This document shows positions 17,819 through 28,216 of a stretch of DNA of 64,000 bases, one piece after another. The DNA comes from Pseudomonas sp. GM41(2012) (GTDB lineage: Bacteria; Pseudomonadota; Gammaproteobacteria; Pseudomonadales; Pseudomonadaceae): positions 1 through 64,000 of the forward strand of contig NZ_AKJN02000003.1 in assembly GCF_000282315.2 (NCBI RefSeq). Direction: 5' to 3'. Position 1 is the stretch's first letter, and each line of letters opens with the position of its first letter. Under the pieces are notes generated by a model. That model ran no database searches. It saw only the letters and a list, made by a program, of their open reading frames with translations, and was not told where the DNA came from. The position numbers were made by a program, and so were the translations under genes.

Positions 17819-18808
17819 TTAGATGTTGGCGAGTTTCTGCCAGACCTTCGGCTTGAAGAACAGCGTCTCGCCCTTCGCCAACCCGATCAGGCTGTCGTGA
17901 TCTTTCACCACTTCCGCTTCGATCAATTCGCTCTGGCCTTCGACCTTCAGCGTCACCCGTGTCGTCGCGCCCAGCGGACGAATATCCCGCACCTCGGCCG
18001 CGTGGTGATCCTCCAGCTCATGACGCGACAGCGACACTTCGTGAGGACGGAACAGCACATGGTTGTCTTCACCCAGATGCAGCCGGTTCGAGTCACCCAG
18101 GAAGTGATAAACGAAATCGCTGGCCGGGTTTTCGTAGACGTCGCCCGGTGAGCCGATCTGCTCGATCACACCCTTGTTCATCACCACGATGCGGTCGGCG
18201 ACTTCCATCGCTTCTTCCTGGTCGTGAGTCACGAATACCGAGGTCAGGTTGATGTCCTCGTGCAGGCGTGCGAGCCAGCGACGCAGTTCTTTACGGACCT
18301 TGGCGTCGAGGGCGCCGAAGGGTTCGTCGAGCAGCAGGACTTTCGGTTCCACCGCCAAGGCACGAGCCAAGGCAATACGCTGACGCTGACCGCCGGAGAG
18401 TTGTTCCGGGTAGCGATCCGACAGCCAATCCAGTTGCACCATGTTCAGCAGCTCGTGGACTTTTACCGCGATCTGGCTTTCGCTCGGGCGCTGGTTTTTC
18501 GGCTTCATGCGCAGGCCGAACGCGACGTTGTCGAACACGGTCATGTGGCGGAACAGCGCGTAGTGCTGGAACACGAAACCGACGTTGCGATCACGCACAT
18601 CATGGCCGGAGACGTCTTCGCCGTGGAACACGATGTTGCCCTGATCCGGGGTTTCCAGACCGGCGATGATCCGCAGCAGCGTGGTCTTGCCGCAACCCGA
18701 GGGGCCAAGCAGCGCCACGAGTTCGCCGCTTTGAATGTCCAGGCTGATGTTGTCCAGCGCCTTGAACGCGTGAAAGTTCTTGCTGACGTTACGCACTTCG
18801 ATCGACAT
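17819..18808 (-). CDS. cysA: Sulfate/thiosulfate ABC transporter ATP-binding protein CysA
   Basis: This is the ATPase of the sulfate importer, 329 residues. Walker A is 'GPSGCGKTT', the signature 'LSGGQRQR', Walker B '[12 protein letters not shown]' and the H-loop 'VTHDQEEA'. A C-terminal TOBE-type regulatory domain (about residues 240-329, '[20 protein letters not shown]') is present, as is usual for CysA. It is last in the cysTWA run, 3 bp after cysW. Confidence 0.93.
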   Translation of the reverse strand: MSIEVRNVSKNFHAFKALDNISLDIQSGELVALLGPSGCGKTTLLRIIAGLETPDQGNIVFHGEDVSGHDVRDRNVGFVFQHYALFRHMTVFDNVAFGLRMKPKNQRPSESQIAVKVHELLNMVQLDWLSDRYPEQLSGGQRQRIALARALAVEPKVLLLDEPFGALDAKVRKELRRWLARLHEDINLTSVFVTHDQEEAMEVADRIVVMNKGVIEQIGSPGDVYENPASDFVYHFLGDSNRLHLGEDNHVLFRPHEVSLSRHELEDHHAAEVRDIRPLGATTRVTLKVEGQSELIEAEVVKDHDSLIGLAKGETLFFKPKVWQKLANI

Positions 18809-18811
18809 GAC

Positions 18812-19681
18812 TTATTCCTCCGCGGCGCTGGCGCGCAGGCGGTTAATACGGTTTTCGCTCCACTGCTTGAGCAGCAGGATGAAGAGCGCCAGGATCAGCA
18901 ACAGGCTCGCCACGGCGAACGCGGCCACGTGGTTGTATTCGTTGTAGAGGATCTCGACGTGCAGCGGCAGGGTGTTGGTCACCCCGCGAATGTGCCCGGA
19001 AACCACCGACACCGCACCGAACTCACCCATGGCCCGCGCCGTACACAGCACCACGCCGTAGATCAGGCCCCATTTGATGTTGGGAACGGTGACGTGCCAG
19101 AACATCTGCCAGCCATTGGCCCCGAGCAGGCGCGCGGCCTCTTCTTCCTGCGTGCCTTGTTCCTGCATTAGCGGGATCAGCTCGCGCGCCACGAACGGCA
19201 CGGTGACGAAGATCGTCGCCAGCACGATGCCCGGCAAGGCAAAGACGATCTGGATGTCATGGTCCTGCAACCACGGCCCGAACAGGCCCTGGGCGCCGAA
19301 CATCAACACATAGACCAGACCGGCGATCACCGGCGACACCGAGAACGGCAGGTCGATCAGCGTGACCAGCATACTTTTGCCACGGAACGAGTACTTGCTC
19401 ACGCACCATGCAGCGCTGACACCGAACACCAGGTTCAGCGGCACCGAAATCAGCACGGCAATCACCGTGAGTTTCAGGGCCGACAAAGCGTCGGGTTCGA
19501 AGATCGCGGTGAAGAACGCACCGATTCCAAGCTTCAGGCCCTGAGACACCACGATCACCAGCGGCAGCAACAGGAACAGGGCGAACACCAGCCAGCCAAG
19601 GCCGATCAGGATTCGCCGCGATGAAGCACTGCCACGGCGGGCGGCGTTCGAGGAAGCAGCAGCAATAGACGATTGGGACAT
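18812..19681 (-). CDS. cysW: Sulfate ABC transporter permease CysW
   Basis: This is one of two channel subunits for sulfate/thiosulfate uptake, 289 residues, with about six membrane helices. The EAA loop reads '[22 protein letters not shown]' (residues about 165-185). The C-terminal part carries '[25 protein letters not shown]', typical of CysW. It lies 12 bp after cysT and 3 bp before cysA. Confidence 0.92.
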   Translation of the reverse strand: MSQSSIAAASSNAARRGSASSRRILIGLGWLVFALFLLLPLVIVVSQGLKLGIGAFFTAIFEPDALSALKLTVIAVLISVPLNLVFGVSAAWCVSKYSFRGKSMLVTLIDLPFSVSPVIAGLVYVLMFGAQGLFGPWLQDHDIQIVFALPGIVLATIFVTVPFVARELIPLMQEQGTQEEEAARLLGANGWQMFWHVTVPNIKWGLIYGVVLCTARAMGEFGAVSVVSGHIRGVTNTLPLHVEILYNEYNHVAAFAVASLLLILALFILLLKQWSENRINRLRASAAEE

Positions 19682-19693
19682 TTCTGCGCCTCC

Positions 19694-20512
19694 TTATGGG
19701 GTTTCGATGCGCCGCTGCAGCAAGTTGATCAGCAGCAACAGGACGAAGGAAACCACCAGCATCAGTACACCAATGGACGTGGCGCCGGTGTAATCGTACT
19801 GGTCGAGTTTGACCATGATCAGCAGCGGCAGGATCTCGGTTTTCATCGGCATGTTGCCGGCAATGAAAATCACCGAACCGTACTCGCCGACCCCGCGGGC
19901 AAAGGCCAACGCGAAACCGGTCAGCCACGCTGGCAACAGCGCGGGCACCAGAATATGGCGAAACACCTGTAGCGGTTTTGCACCGAGGCACGCAGCCGCT
20001 TCTTCCACTTCACGAGGGATATCGGCCAATACTGGCTGTACGGTACGTACTACGAATGGAAGTGTCACAAAAGTGAGGGCAAGGGTGATGCCGAGGGGGG
20101 TATACGCGATCTTGAAACCCAGGTCCGCTGCAAACTGACCCACCCAACCATTGGGCGCGTACAGCGCAGTCAGCGCGATACCGGCCACGGCGGTGGGCAA
20201 TGCGAAGGGTAAGTCGATCATTGCATCGATGACTTTGCGTCCAGGGAAGGTATAGCGCACCAGCACCCAGGCCAGCAGCGTGCCGATGATGCCGTTGATG
20301 ATCGCGGCATAGAGCGCGGTGCCGAAGCTGAGCTTCAACGCCGCCAGCACCCGTGGTGCCGAGATAATCGCCCAGAACTGGTCCCAGGTGAGTTGAGCGG
20401 CATGCACGAACATCGCCGCCAGTGGAATGAGCACAATCAGGCTGAGGTACACCAAGGTGTAGCCCAGCGTCAGCCCGAAGCCGGGTATGACGGGGGAGAT
20501 ACGACGCGACAT
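19694..20512 (-). CDS. cysT: Sulfate ABC transporter permease CysT (CysU)
   Basis: This is the partner permease of CysW, 272 residues, six predicted helices. The EAA loop reads 'EEAAACLGAKPLQVFRHILVP'. 'GEYGSVIFIAGNMPMKTEILPLLI' near residue 210 is typical of CysT. It is first of the cysTWA run. A REP pair in the 224-bp gap separates it from sbp, so the relative level of sbp and cysTWA mRNA may be set there. Confidence 0.92.
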   Translation of the reverse strand: MSRRISPVIPGFGLTLGYTLVYLSLIVLIPLAAMFVHAAQLTWDQFWAIISAPRVLAALKLSFGTALYAAIINGIIGTLLAWVLVRYTFPGRKVIDAMIDLPFALPTAVAGIALTALYAPNGWVGQFAADLGFKIAYTPLGITLALTFVTLPFVVRTVQPVLADIPREVEEAAACLGAKPLQVFRHILVPALLPAWLTGFALAFARGVGEYGSVIFIAGNMPMKTEILPLLIMVKLDQYDYTGATSIGVLMLVVSFVLLLLINLLQRRIETP

Positions 20513-20603
20513 AAAAGTCCTTGGTTGATAACGCGCTAAGCCCCGACAACAAGATCGGGGCCGTTGGCTTATGCCTGGCAGTCAAGGGCTGAATACTGCA
20601 ACC

Positions 20604-20696
20604 CCTGTGGGAGCGAGCCTGCTCGCGATAGCGCCTGGTCAGCCAACATTGATGTTGAATGTACCGCCGTCATCGCGAGCAGGCTCGCTCCCACAA
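20604..20696. repeat. REP-like inverted pair inside the sulfate operon
   Basis: Inverted arms 'ctgtgggagcgagcctgctc' surround 'agccaacattgatgttgaat'. It sits between sbp and cysT, where such hairpins commonly stabilise the upstream mRNA or attenuate read-through. Confidence 0.85.
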
Positions 20697-20736
20697 GTTG
20701 TCCCCCCTAACTGACCGTTGGCATATCTATTTCAGG

Positions 20737-21750
20737 TTATTGCGCCTGATAAATCTGGTCGAACACGCCACCGTCGTTGAAGAATTTCGGTTGAGCGGTT
20801 TTCCAGCCGCCGAAGTCCTTGTCGATGGTCACCAGGTCCAGTGTCGGGAACTGTTTGGCGTACTTGGCGGCCACATCCTTGTCACGTGGACGATAGAAGT
20901 TCTTTGCCGCGATTTCCTGGCCGACCGGGCTGTACAGGTGCTTGAGGTACGCTTCGGCGATCTCGGTGTTGCCCTTTTTCTCGGCATTCTTGTCGACCAC
21001 GGCGACCGGAGGTTCGGCGAGGATCGACAGCGAAGGCACGACAATGTCGAACTTGTCAGCGCCACCGTCTTCTTTCAGGGCCAGGAAGGCTTCGTTTTCC
21101 CAGGCCAGCAACACGTCGCCCTGACCGTTGTTGACGAAGGTGATGGTCGAACCGCGAGCACCGGTGTCCAGCACAGGCACGTGCTTGAACAGGGTTTGCA
21201 CGTATTCCTTGGCTTTCGCTTCGTTGCCGCCATTGGCTTTCAGACCATAGGCCCACGCCGCGAGGAAGTTCCAGCGTGCGCCGCCGGAGGTTTTCGGGTT
21301 CGGAGTGATGACTTCCACACCGTTCTTGGTCAGGTCGCCCCAGTCCTTGATGCCTTTAGGGTTGCCCTTACGCACCAGGAACACGATGGTCGAGGTGTAA
21401 GGCGTGCTCGCTTCCGGCAGACGCTTCTGCCAATCCGCCGGCAGGGTCTTGCCGAGTTTGGCGATTTCGTCGATGTCACCGGCCAGGGCCAGGGTCACCA
21501 CGTCGGCACGCAGGCCGTCGATCACTGCCCGCCCCTGCTTGCCCGAACCACCGTGGGATTGCTGGATTTTCACGCTGTCGCCGGCGTGGTCTTTCTGCCA
21601 GAACTTGACGAATTCGGCGTTGTAGTCCTGATACAGCTCGCGAGTCGGGTCGTACGACACGTTAAGCAGTTCGTAATCCTTGGCAACCGCGGAACCAGCA
21701 AAAAGGGCACTGGCCAGGGCGGCCAAAGCGAAATGACGAATCGACGACAT
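20737..21750 (-). CDS. sbp: Periplasmic sulfate-binding protein Sbp
   Basis: This 337-residue binding protein for the CysTWA importer has a cleavable signal peptide ('[24 protein letters not shown]' region, cleavage after AVA). Family blocks '[13 protein letters not shown]', 'SHGGSGKQ', 'ALAGDID' and 'TGARGST' line the sulfate site. Abundant expression under sulfur limitation is typical. The start is preceded by 'AGGAG'. Confidence 0.93.
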   Translation of the reverse strand: MSSIRHFALAALASALFAGSAVAKDYELLNVSYDPTRELYQDYNAEFVKFWQKDHAGDSVKIQQSHGGSGKQGRAVIDGLRADVVTLALAGDIDEIAKLGKTLPADWQKRLPEASTPYTSTIVFLVRKGNPKGIKDWGDLTKNGVEVITPNPKTSGGARWNFLAAWAYGLKANGGNEAKAKEYVQTLFKHVPVLDTGARGSTITFVNNGQGDVLLAWENEAFLALKEDGGADKFDIVVPSLSILAEPPVAVVDKNAEKKGNTEIAEAYLKHLYSPVGQEIAAKNFYRPRDKDVAAKYAKQFPTLDLVTIDKDFGGWKTAQPKFFNDGGVFDQIYQAQ

Positions 21751-21813
21751 GGTGAAAGCTCCTGGAATTCTGTTTGTAATGGCTTTTATGGTCTGGAATC
21801 GGGGTTGCCTGTC

Positions 21814-21882
21814 AAAGATCGCAGCCTTCGGCAGCTCCTACACAAAGCTCCCCGTAGGAGCTGCCGCAGGCTGCGATCTTTT
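21814..21882. repeat. REP-like inverted repeat between oscA and sbp
   Basis: This is a compact inverted pair ('aaagatcgcagccttcggca' and its partner) 11 bp downstream of the oscA stop. It separates oscA from sbp on the same strand. Confidence 0.85.
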
Positions 21883-21892
21883 GATCTTGGTT

Positions 21893-22075
21893 TCAGCTCG
21901 GTTTGTTGCTCGGGTTCTGCAACCGGAATTTCTCTTTGCGCTCGATCTGGACCACCTGGGCGTTGTGCACGGTGATTTCCACTGCGCCAAAACGCAGATC
22001 GCGCAAGGCGCTCTGGATCTCACGCAAAATGGTTGCTTCGTCCTGGCCGTCAACGCTACGTAGGGATGCGCTCAT
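21893..22075 (-). CDS. oscA: OscA-like small sulfur-starvation protein (DUF2292/YezD family)
   Basis: This 60-residue protein has the family core 'REIQSALRDLRFGAVEITVHN' followed by 'AQVVQIERKEKFRL'. The family includes OscA of P. corrugata, reported to be needed for organosulfur use and to help under chromate or sulfur stress. Its place directly upstream of sbp-cysTWA is the conserved arrangement. It lacks a signal peptide and is probably cytosolic. An 'AAGGAGCAGCACC' ribosome site precedes it. Confidence 0.85.
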   Translation of the reverse strand: MSASLRSVDGQDEATILREIQSALRDLRFGAVEITVHNAQVVQIERKEKFRLQNPSNKPS

Positions 22076-22214
22076 GGTGCTGCTCCTTCAACTAGAGGTT
22101 GCCTGGCAGTGGCGAGACTGCTTGCGGCGTGAGACCAATAGTAGATAAGCGCGGATATTCTTAAAAAGACTATTTAAGAATTTTAATATAACCAAAAGAC
22201 TGATCAAGGACTGA

Positions 22215-24152
22215 TCAGTGCTGGAGAATCTGTGGAATCCGCTCCCAATCCAGCTGCCCGGCCGGCACCGGCCGCCCAAACCAGTACCCCTGCCCCAGAT
22301 CGCAGCCGTGTTCGAGCAGGAAACCCGCCTGCTCGACCTGCTCGATCCCCTCGGCATGAACCTGCATCCCCATGCTCTGGGCCAGCGCAACGATCACCCG
22401 CACAATCGCCGCGTCATCCTCATCCCACGGCAACCCCGCAACGAAGCCCTGATCGATCTTGAGTTTCTGTACCGGCATTCGCTTGAGGCGCAGCAACGAC
22501 GAATAGCCTGTACCGAAGTCATCGATGGCCAACCGAACGCCTAATTCACGCAACCTGTGCATCTGCTCCAGCGCGACTTCCGGGTCATCCATCACAGCGC
22601 TCTCAGTGACTTCCAGCTCCAGACAGGCAGGGTCCAGCCCGGTTTCGTGCAGCACCTTCGCCACCTGCCCAAACAGCTCACGGCGGGCGAACAGCCGAGA
22701 AGAAACATTCACCGCGACAAACGACAACAGCACCCCGGCCTGCTGCCACCGGCACATCTGCTCACACGCCTGACGCATCACCCAGGCATCAATTTCGGCG
22801 ATCAGACCGGTGCGCTCGGCAATGGGAATGAATTCTGCCGGCGACACCAACCCTCGCTGCGGATGCTCCCAGCGCACCAATGCCTCGACGCCGATCAGGC
22901 GGCTGGTCTTGAGGTCGTGAACCGGCTGGTAATAAACCCGCAACTCCTGCTGCTCCAGCGCACGGCGCAATTCGAATGCCGTCTCGACCCGTTGCTGGGC
23001 ATGGGCGGTCAATTCTTCGGTATAGAGGGCGTAGCCGTTGCGGCCGGCACTCTTGGCCTTGAACAGCGCCGAGTCGGAGTTGCGCAACAGCTGCTCGGCG
23101 CTCAAGGCGTCGCCGGGGAACAGGCTGATGCCGACGCTGATATTGACGAATAACTGATGCCCGTCGATCTGGAACGGCTCCTTGAGGCCATCGATGATCC
23201 GCTGAGCCAGCGCCGCCGCGTGCACCATTTGCGGACAGCTTTCAGCCAGTACGGCGAACTCGTCACCGCCAAGGCGCGCCAGGGTGATTCCCGGCCCGAC
23301 CATCGCGCTCAAACGCTCGGCCACGCCCTTGAGCAGCTGGTCCCCAATGCTATGCCCGAGGCTGTCGTTGATCATCTTGAAGTGATCAAGATCGATCATC
23401 AGTAACGCGCAGCCGCGCTTGTGGGTCTGCGCCGATGCCAGGGCCTGCTCGGTGCGGTCGGTGAACAGCAAGCGGTTGGGGAGGTCGGTCAGCGGATCGT
23501 AGTGAGCCAGGTGCGTCAGCTCATGTTCGGAGTTCTTGATTGCGCTTATGTCGGAAAACACTGCCACGTAATGGCTGCGCCGCCCCTCCTCGTCGTCAAT
23601 GATGCGGATGGTCTGCCATTGCGGATAGATCTCGCCGCTTTTGCGGCGATTCCAGATTTCCCCGCTCCACTCGCCGGTGCTGTTGAGTGTCGCGAACATC
23701 GCCTGGTAGAAAGCCGGCGGGTGATGACCGGACTTGAACAGACTGGGGCGCTGGCCGAGCACTTCCTCGCTCTGATAGCCGGTGATTTGCATGAAGGCCC
23801 GGTTCACATGAACGATCAGGCCCTGGTTATCAGTGACCAGCACCCCTTCACGGGTGCAATCGAATACCGCCGCCGCCTGACGCAAGCGCTCACGGTCTTC
23901 AGTGCGCTCACGCAACTTGGCGCCGATCCCCAGGCAACGGAACAATCGCGCCCGGGCGAAAAAAATCAAACCGGCGCTGAACACCACCCAGGCATAACCG
24001 TTGATCAGTTGCCATCGCATTAGCTCGGCAGAGCTATCGAAGAAACTGTTCAATAAATGGCCACTGAACTGCAGCCAACCAACGGAAACCAGAAGATAAA
24101 GCAGTGCTGCACGCAGAGCATCGCGATAGGTAGCAGCCATTCGGTCGTCCAT
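22215..24152 (-). CDS. Membrane PAS-GGDEF-EAL c-di-GMP enzyme
   Basis: This 645-residue inner-membrane protein has two N-terminal helices (about residues 10-30 and 45-66), a PAS domain (about 90-215), a GGDEF domain (about 220-380) with an intact 'GGDEF' motif, and an EAL domain (about 395-640) with 'EALVRWEH' and 'DDFGTGYSSL'. Both catalytic signatures look intact, so it may make or degrade c-di-GMP; EAL activity often dominates in such hybrids. The same gene lies between oscA and desA in P. aeruginosa, as far as I recall. It is divergent from desA. Confidence 0.88.
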   Translation of the reverse strand: MDDRMAATYRDALRAALLYLLVSVGWLQFSGHLLNSFFDSSAELMRWQLINGYAWVVFSAGLIFFARARLFRCLGIGAKLRERTEDRERLRQAAAVFDCTREGVLVTDNQGLIVHVNRAFMQITGYQSEEVLGQRPSLFKSGHHPPAFYQAMFATLNSTGEWSGEIWNRRKSGEIYPQWQTIRIIDDEEGRRSHYVAVFSDISAIKNSEHELTHLAHYDPLTDLPNRLLFTDRTEQALASAQTHKRGCALLMIDLDHFKMINDSLGHSIGDQLLKGVAERLSAMVGPGITLARLGGDEFAVLAESCPQMVHAAALAQRIIDGLKEPFQIDGHQLFVNISVGISLFPGDALSAEQLLRNSDSALFKAKSAGRNGYALYTEELTAHAQQRVETAFELRRALEQQELRVYYQPVHDLKTSRLIGVEALVRWEHPQRGLVSPAEFIPIAERTGLIAEIDAWVMRQACEQMCRWQQAGVLLSFVAVNVSSRLFARRELFGQVAKVLHETGLDPACLELEVTESAVMDDPEVALEQMHRLRELGVRLAIDDFGTGYSSLLRLKRMPVQKLKIDQGFVAGLPWDEDDAAIVRVIVALAQSMGMQVHAEGIEQVEQAGFLLEHGCDLGQGYWFGRPVPAGQLDWERIPQILQH

Positions 24153-24287
24153 GTCCCTTCAAAGTGGATGGAATTATAGTTTAAAGAAACATCCAGCCAC
24201 TCTTATCTGAAAGGGCGACTGGTTTTATCTGTGGGCTCAGTGATAATGCAACGGCTGTTTTTTTCTTTATCGAGGGCCCAATAGCCT

Positions 24288-25475
24288 ATGTGGTACGAAG
24301 GTTTTCTCGGCTTGTCGCCCTGGTCACTGGTGGCAGTCACCCTGCTGATGACCCACGTGACGATCATCGGCGTCACGGTCTATCTGCATCGTTATTCAGC
24401 CCATCGCTCGCTTGAGCTCAATGCTGGCCTGAAACATTTCTTCCGCTTCTGGCTGTGGCTGACCACGGCACAGAACACCCGCGAGTGGACCGCTATCCAC
24501 CGCAAGCACCACGCCAAATGCGAAACCGTCGATGACCCGCACAGCCCGGTCATTAAGGGCCTGTCCACCGTTCTGCGCAAAGGCGCCGAGCTGTACCGTG
24601 CCGAGGCGGAAAACCCCGAGACCCTGCGCATCTACGGCAAGAACTGCCCCGAAGACTGGATCGAACGCAACCTGTACAGCCGTTTTCCGCTGCTGGGCGT
24701 GGCGATCATGGGCGTCATCGACCTGCTGCTGTTCGGTACCATCGGCATCACCATCTGGGCGATCCAGATGATGTGGATCCCGGTCTGGGCCGCCGGCGTG
24801 GTCAATGGCCTGGGCCATGCCATCGGCTACCGCAACTTCGAATGCCGCGATGCGGCGACCAATCTGGTGCCGTGGGGCATCCTGATCGGAGGCGAAGAAC
24901 TGCATAACAACCATCACACCTACCCTAATTCGGCAAAACTGTCGGTGAAGAAGTGGGAATTCGATCTCGGCTGGGCCTGGATCCAGGTCTTCAGCTTCCT
25001 GCGTCTGGCCAAGGTTCAGCGGGTCGCGCCCATCGCCCATCGGGTCGAAGGCAAAGGCAACCTGGACATGGACACCGCCATGGCGATCCTCAACAACCGC
25101 TTTCAGATCATGGCCCAGTACCGCAAATTGGTGATCGCACCGCTGGTCAAACAAGAGCTGGAAAAGGTCGATCACTCGGTCCGTCACCAGTTCCACCGCG
25201 CCAAGCGCCTGCTCTCGCGGGAAACCAGCCTGCTGGATGACAAACACCACATTCGCATCCAGACCATGCTCGAGCACAGTCAGGCGCTGAAGGTAATTTA
25301 CGAGAAACGCCTGGCCTTGCAGCAGATCTGGGTCAAGACCAGCTCAAATGGTCACGACATGCTGGCCGCCATCAAGGATTGGGTACACGAAGCCGAAGCC
25401 AGCGGGATTCAATCCCTGCGCGACTTCGCCGATCAATTGAAAACCTACTCCCTGCGCCCCGCCGCCGCAGTCTGA
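24288..25475 (+). CDS. desA: Delta-9 fatty-acid desaturase DesA
   Basis: This 395-residue membrane di-iron enzyme introduces a cis double bond into saturated acyl chains of phospholipids. Histidine boxes 'HRYSAHRS' (residues 34-41), 'HRKHHAK' (about 70) and 'HNNHHTYP' (about 206) match the acyl-CoA/phospholipid desaturase family. Two hydrophobic regions cover about residues 5-35 and 135-175. A long soluble C-terminal part (after residue 250) is present, as in Pseudomonas DesA. No TetR-type DesT gene is adjacent. Confidence 0.9.
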   Translation: MWYEGFLGLSPWSLVAVTLLMTHVTIIGVTVYLHRYSAHRSLELNAGLKHFFRFWLWLTTAQNTREWTAIHRKHHAKCETVDDPHSPVIKGLSTVLRKGAELYRAEAENPETLRIYGKNCPEDWIERNLYSRFPLLGVAIMGVIDLLLFGTIGITIWAIQMMWIPVWAAGVVNGLGHAIGYRNFECRDAATNLVPWGILIGGEELHNNHHTYPNSAKLSVKKWEFDLGWAWIQVFSFLRLAKVQRVAPIAHRVEGKGNLDMDTAMAILNNRFQIMAQYRKLVIAPLVKQELEKVDHSVRHQFHRAKRLLSRETSLLDDKHHIRIQTMLEHSQALKVIYEKRLALQQIWVKTSSNGHDMLAAIKDWVHEAEASGIQSLRDFADQLKTYSLRPAAAV

Positions 25476-25728
25476 CTGTGGCGAGGGGGCTCGTCGGAAC
25501 GCCGCATCGCCCCGCTCGGCTGCGCAGCAGTCGCAAAACCTGACGACGCGTTCTTTCATTGAAAAACGCGTCTCCAGTACCGCCCGGCGGGAGCACGCTC
25601 CCTCACCACATAAGGCGGGAACTAAGCTCAAAATCCCCTATCTCAAAGACACTTCGCCATCCAGGCGGGCTCTGGTATTGGCCGCTTTCGAACCTCGAGC
25701 GGCACACGCCCTTTGAGATTTTGTGTCG
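25476..25728. other. Intergenic stretch with a single REP-like arm
   Basis: The first 70 bp ('tgtggcgagggggctcgtcg..ctcggctgcgcagcagtcgc') resemble a further Pseudomonas intergenic repeat type, present here as one arm. No gene or clear promoter was seen in the rest. Confidence 0.45.
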
Positions 25729-26718
25729 ATGGTCAGTAAAAACCTACAAGACTCATCCCTCCCGCAGTGGCCCGAAGCCGCGCAAACCCTGCTGGCGCTG
25801 ATGCATGCACAAGGCGAAGTGGCGCGCCTGAGCGAACGTGAACAACTGTTCAGCACTCTGCTGGTGAGCGTCAACGCGGTGCTTTGGGCCTTCGACTGGG
25901 AATCCCGTCGAGTGCTCTATGTCAGCCCTGCGTATGAACGGATTTTCGGCCGCTCCGCAGGCTTGTTGCTGTCCGACTACAACCAATGGCGCGACAGCAT
26001 TTACCCCGACGATCTGGACTATGCCGAACGCAGCCTGGCCGAAGTACTGGTCAAAGGCGCCGATGAAGACCGTGAATACCGAATCATTGCCGCCGACGGC
26101 CAGGTCCGCTGGCTCAGAGACAAGTGCTTCATCAACCGTCAGGCCGAGCCCGGGCAACCGGTGATCATCGTCGGCATTGCCGAAGACATTACTGACAAGA
26201 AGCAGATTGAAACCGAGCTGCAACGCCTGGCCACCACCGACGTGCTGACCCAGAGCAGCAACCGCCGACACTTCTTCGAATGCGCCCACCGTGAATTCGA
26301 ACAGGCACGGCACCAGGGCACGCCGCTAGCATTCCTGCTGCTGGACATCGATGACTTCAAAGTAATCAACGATACCTACGGCCACCAGGAAGGCGACAAC
26401 GTGCTGCAACGAATCGCCGAGAGCGGACGGGCGACGTTGCGTCGAGGTGATGTGTTCGGGCGAGTTGGCGGTGAGGAATTCGCAGCGGTGTTTCCCGGCT
26501 GTGCGCCAGACATGGCCATGCAAGTGGCCGAGCGCCTGCAACGGGAGATTCAGCGATTGAGTTTCAGCCATGGCGACCAGACGTTCGGCATCACCGTCAG
26601 CCAGGGCCTCACCAGCCTCACCGCCGAGGACGAAAGCATCGACAGCCTGTTTGCCCGCGCCGATGCAGCGATGTACAAAGCCAAACACCAGGGCAAGAAC
26701 CGCATCATCTCCGGCTGA
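25729..26718 (+). CDS. PAS-GGDEF diguanylate cyclase
   Basis: This cytosolic protein of 329 residues has a short N-terminal coiled region, a PAS fold with PAC (about residues 40-160) and a GGDEF domain (about 170-328). The active-site motif is 'GGEEF', functional in many cyclases, and the inhibitory RxxD site ('RRGD', five residues before) is present, predicting product feedback. A GTG two codons earlier is an alternative start. It is a lone gene. Confidence 0.88.
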   Translation: MVSKNLQDSSLPQWPEAAQTLLALMHAQGEVARLSEREQLFSTLLVSVNAVLWAFDWESRRVLYVSPAYERIFGRSAGLLLSDYNQWRDSIYPDDLDYAERSLAEVLVKGADEDREYRIIAADGQVRWLRDKCFINRQAEPGQPVIIVGIAEDITDKKQIETELQRLATTDVLTQSSNRRHFFECAHREFEQARHQGTPLAFLLLDIDDFKVINDTYGHQEGDNVLQRIAESGRATLRRGDVFGRVGGEEFAAVFPGCAPDMAMQVAERLQREIQRLSFSHGDQTFGITVSQGLTSLTAEDESIDSLFARADAAMYKAKHQGKNRIISG

Positions 26719-26746
26719 GCCCAAACTCAGGCACAACACAAATCCA

Positions 26747-26839
26747 ATGTGGGAGCGGGCTTGCTCGCGAAGGCGGACTAACAGCCAACATTGATGTTGA
26801 CTGTGCGGGCCTCTTCGCGAGCAAGCCCGCTCCCACATT
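26747..26839. repeat. REP-like inverted pair
   Basis: Inverted arms 'aatgtgggagcgggcttgct' surround 'agccaacattgatgttgact', between two convergent genes. Confidence 0.85.
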
Positions 26840-26853
26840 GAATTGCGGTGATT

Positions 26854-28068
26854 TTATTTCTTGCGCAAACGGATCAATTCCGGCAATCCGATCTTGAGCA
26901 ACCGCGCCGTCCGGCTCTTCGCCAGGTCCTCAATGCCCTCATGCTCGGTCAGTCGCGCCAGTTGCGCAGCCATGTTCATCACCAGCGCTTCGCGGGAGTA
27001 AACCCCGCCACCGAACTGGTAGACCGCCGCAATCAGCTCTCGCAGCTCCAGCGGCAGGCGCCAGCGAGTGCGAAGCGCCGAACCATAAGCCGCGCCGAAC
27101 TCGGCCAGCGCCTCGCCAACCTCCTCCCACTCATCCAGCTCGCCCCCGGCCTGCTTCCACTCCTGCAAGCACCGCAACAGCGCAAGGTCGCCGAGGCGAT
27201 GCAGCATGCCGGCGCAATAACAGCGCTCCTGATCCAGATCCAGCAAACGCGCCAGGGTCCGGCCATACTCGGCGGTGCGCAGCGACAGCTCCCAATAGCG
27301 CTCGGCATAGTCGGCCAGAAACGGATCGCTGAGTCGGGCACTGCGCTTGAGGGCCAGCCCCAGAATCAGGTTCATGCTTTGCCCGGTGCCGAGGCGGTGC
27401 AGCGCCTGTGACAGGGTTTGTACGGCGGCGCCATGGTGCTGGGCCGCGCTGTTAGCAGCGGCGATCAGCACAGCGGTAACTTGCGGATCGGTACGGATCT
27501 CGTCATGCAGCAGTGTCAGGTCGAGGCCATTGGGATTGAGACTGCGCTTGACCGCCAACTGTACGTCCGTCATCAGTGGTGCACCGTCGGTCAGCTCACG
27601 TCGACGCTCCAGGTAAACCGCCAACGTCATGCCTGGCGACAATGAAGGCGTTTCGCAAGACACCTCTTCACCGACGTTCAACAGCAAATCCTGCAGGCGC
27701 TGGGTCAAGCTTTCCATGTTAAGGGGTTTGGTCAGGTACGCCGCAGGCGCCAGCGGCAGAGCTTCGCGAACGCTGGCGCTGTCGTTACGGCTGCTCATCA
27801 GAATGAAGGGCAGCGGCGGGTTGCGTTTGCGCTGACGGACATTGCGCAAGACATTCAAACCATCGACGCCGGGCAGCTCCCAGTCGACGATCACCAGGTC
27901 GTAAGGATTTTCCGCCAATAGATGCAACGCTTCCTGACCATCGGCACACAGATCCAGCCGCGCGTCGCAGCGCACATTCAACAAAACCTGCTTGAGCAGG
28001 TCGCGGGACCAGGGGTCGGCCTCGGCAATCAGCACACGCGGCGCAGCGGGTAACACCACAGCAGTCAT
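26854..28068 (-). CDS. Response regulator with HDOD output domain
   Basis: This 404-residue protein has an N-terminal receiver domain (about residues 10-130; phospho-acceptor in 'LVIVDWELPGVDG' near residue 60, Lys in 'YLTKPL') and a C-terminal HDOD domain (about 150-350). HDOD domains are related to HD phosphohydrolases but usually lack metal-binding residues and act in signalling. No kinase is adjacent. It sits next to gabT, the arrangement I recall from P. aeruginosa. Confidence 0.82.
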   Translation of the reverse strand: MTAVVLPAAPRVLIAEADPWSRDLLKQVLLNVRCDARLDLCADGQEALHLLAENPYDLVIVDWELPGVDGLNVLRNVRQRKRNPPLPFILMSSRNDSASVREALPLAPAAYLTKPLNMESLTQRLQDLLLNVGEEVSCETPSLSPGMTLAVYLERRRELTDGAPLMTDVQLAVKRSLNPNGLDLTLLHDEIRTDPQVTAVLIAAANSAAQHHGAAVQTLSQALHRLGTGQSMNLILGLALKRSARLSDPFLADYAERYWELSLRTAEYGRTLARLLDLDQERCYCAGMLHRLGDLALLRCLQEWKQAGGELDEWEEVGEALAEFGAAYGSALRTRWRLPLELRELIAAVYQFGGGVYSREALVMNMAAQLARLTEHEGIEDLAKSRTARLLKIGLPELIRLRKK

Positions 28069-28154
28069 TTACACACTCCAAAGTAGTGCTTGCACCTTAG
28101 TCAATGCTGGCCATTCGATACAGCGCATTTGCCATCGACGGGTTCCGAGGACAC

Positions 28155-28181
28155 AAAAAAACCCGCCGAAGCGGGTTTTTT
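28155..28181. terminator. Rho-independent terminator after gabT
   Basis: The stem AAAACCCGC / GCGGGTTTT with a CGAA tetraloop has A- and T-runs on both sides, so it can work in both directions. It lies 36 bp beyond the gabT stop. Confidence 0.88.
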
Positions 28182-28216
28182 GTCGATCAGTTCACACATT
28201 CATCAGAGCTTGGAAA

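Noticed and set aside
18224..19171. 315-codon plus-strand frame across cysA and cysW
   Set aside because: It runs across two well-recognised sulfate transporter genes on the other strand and has no recognisable motif.
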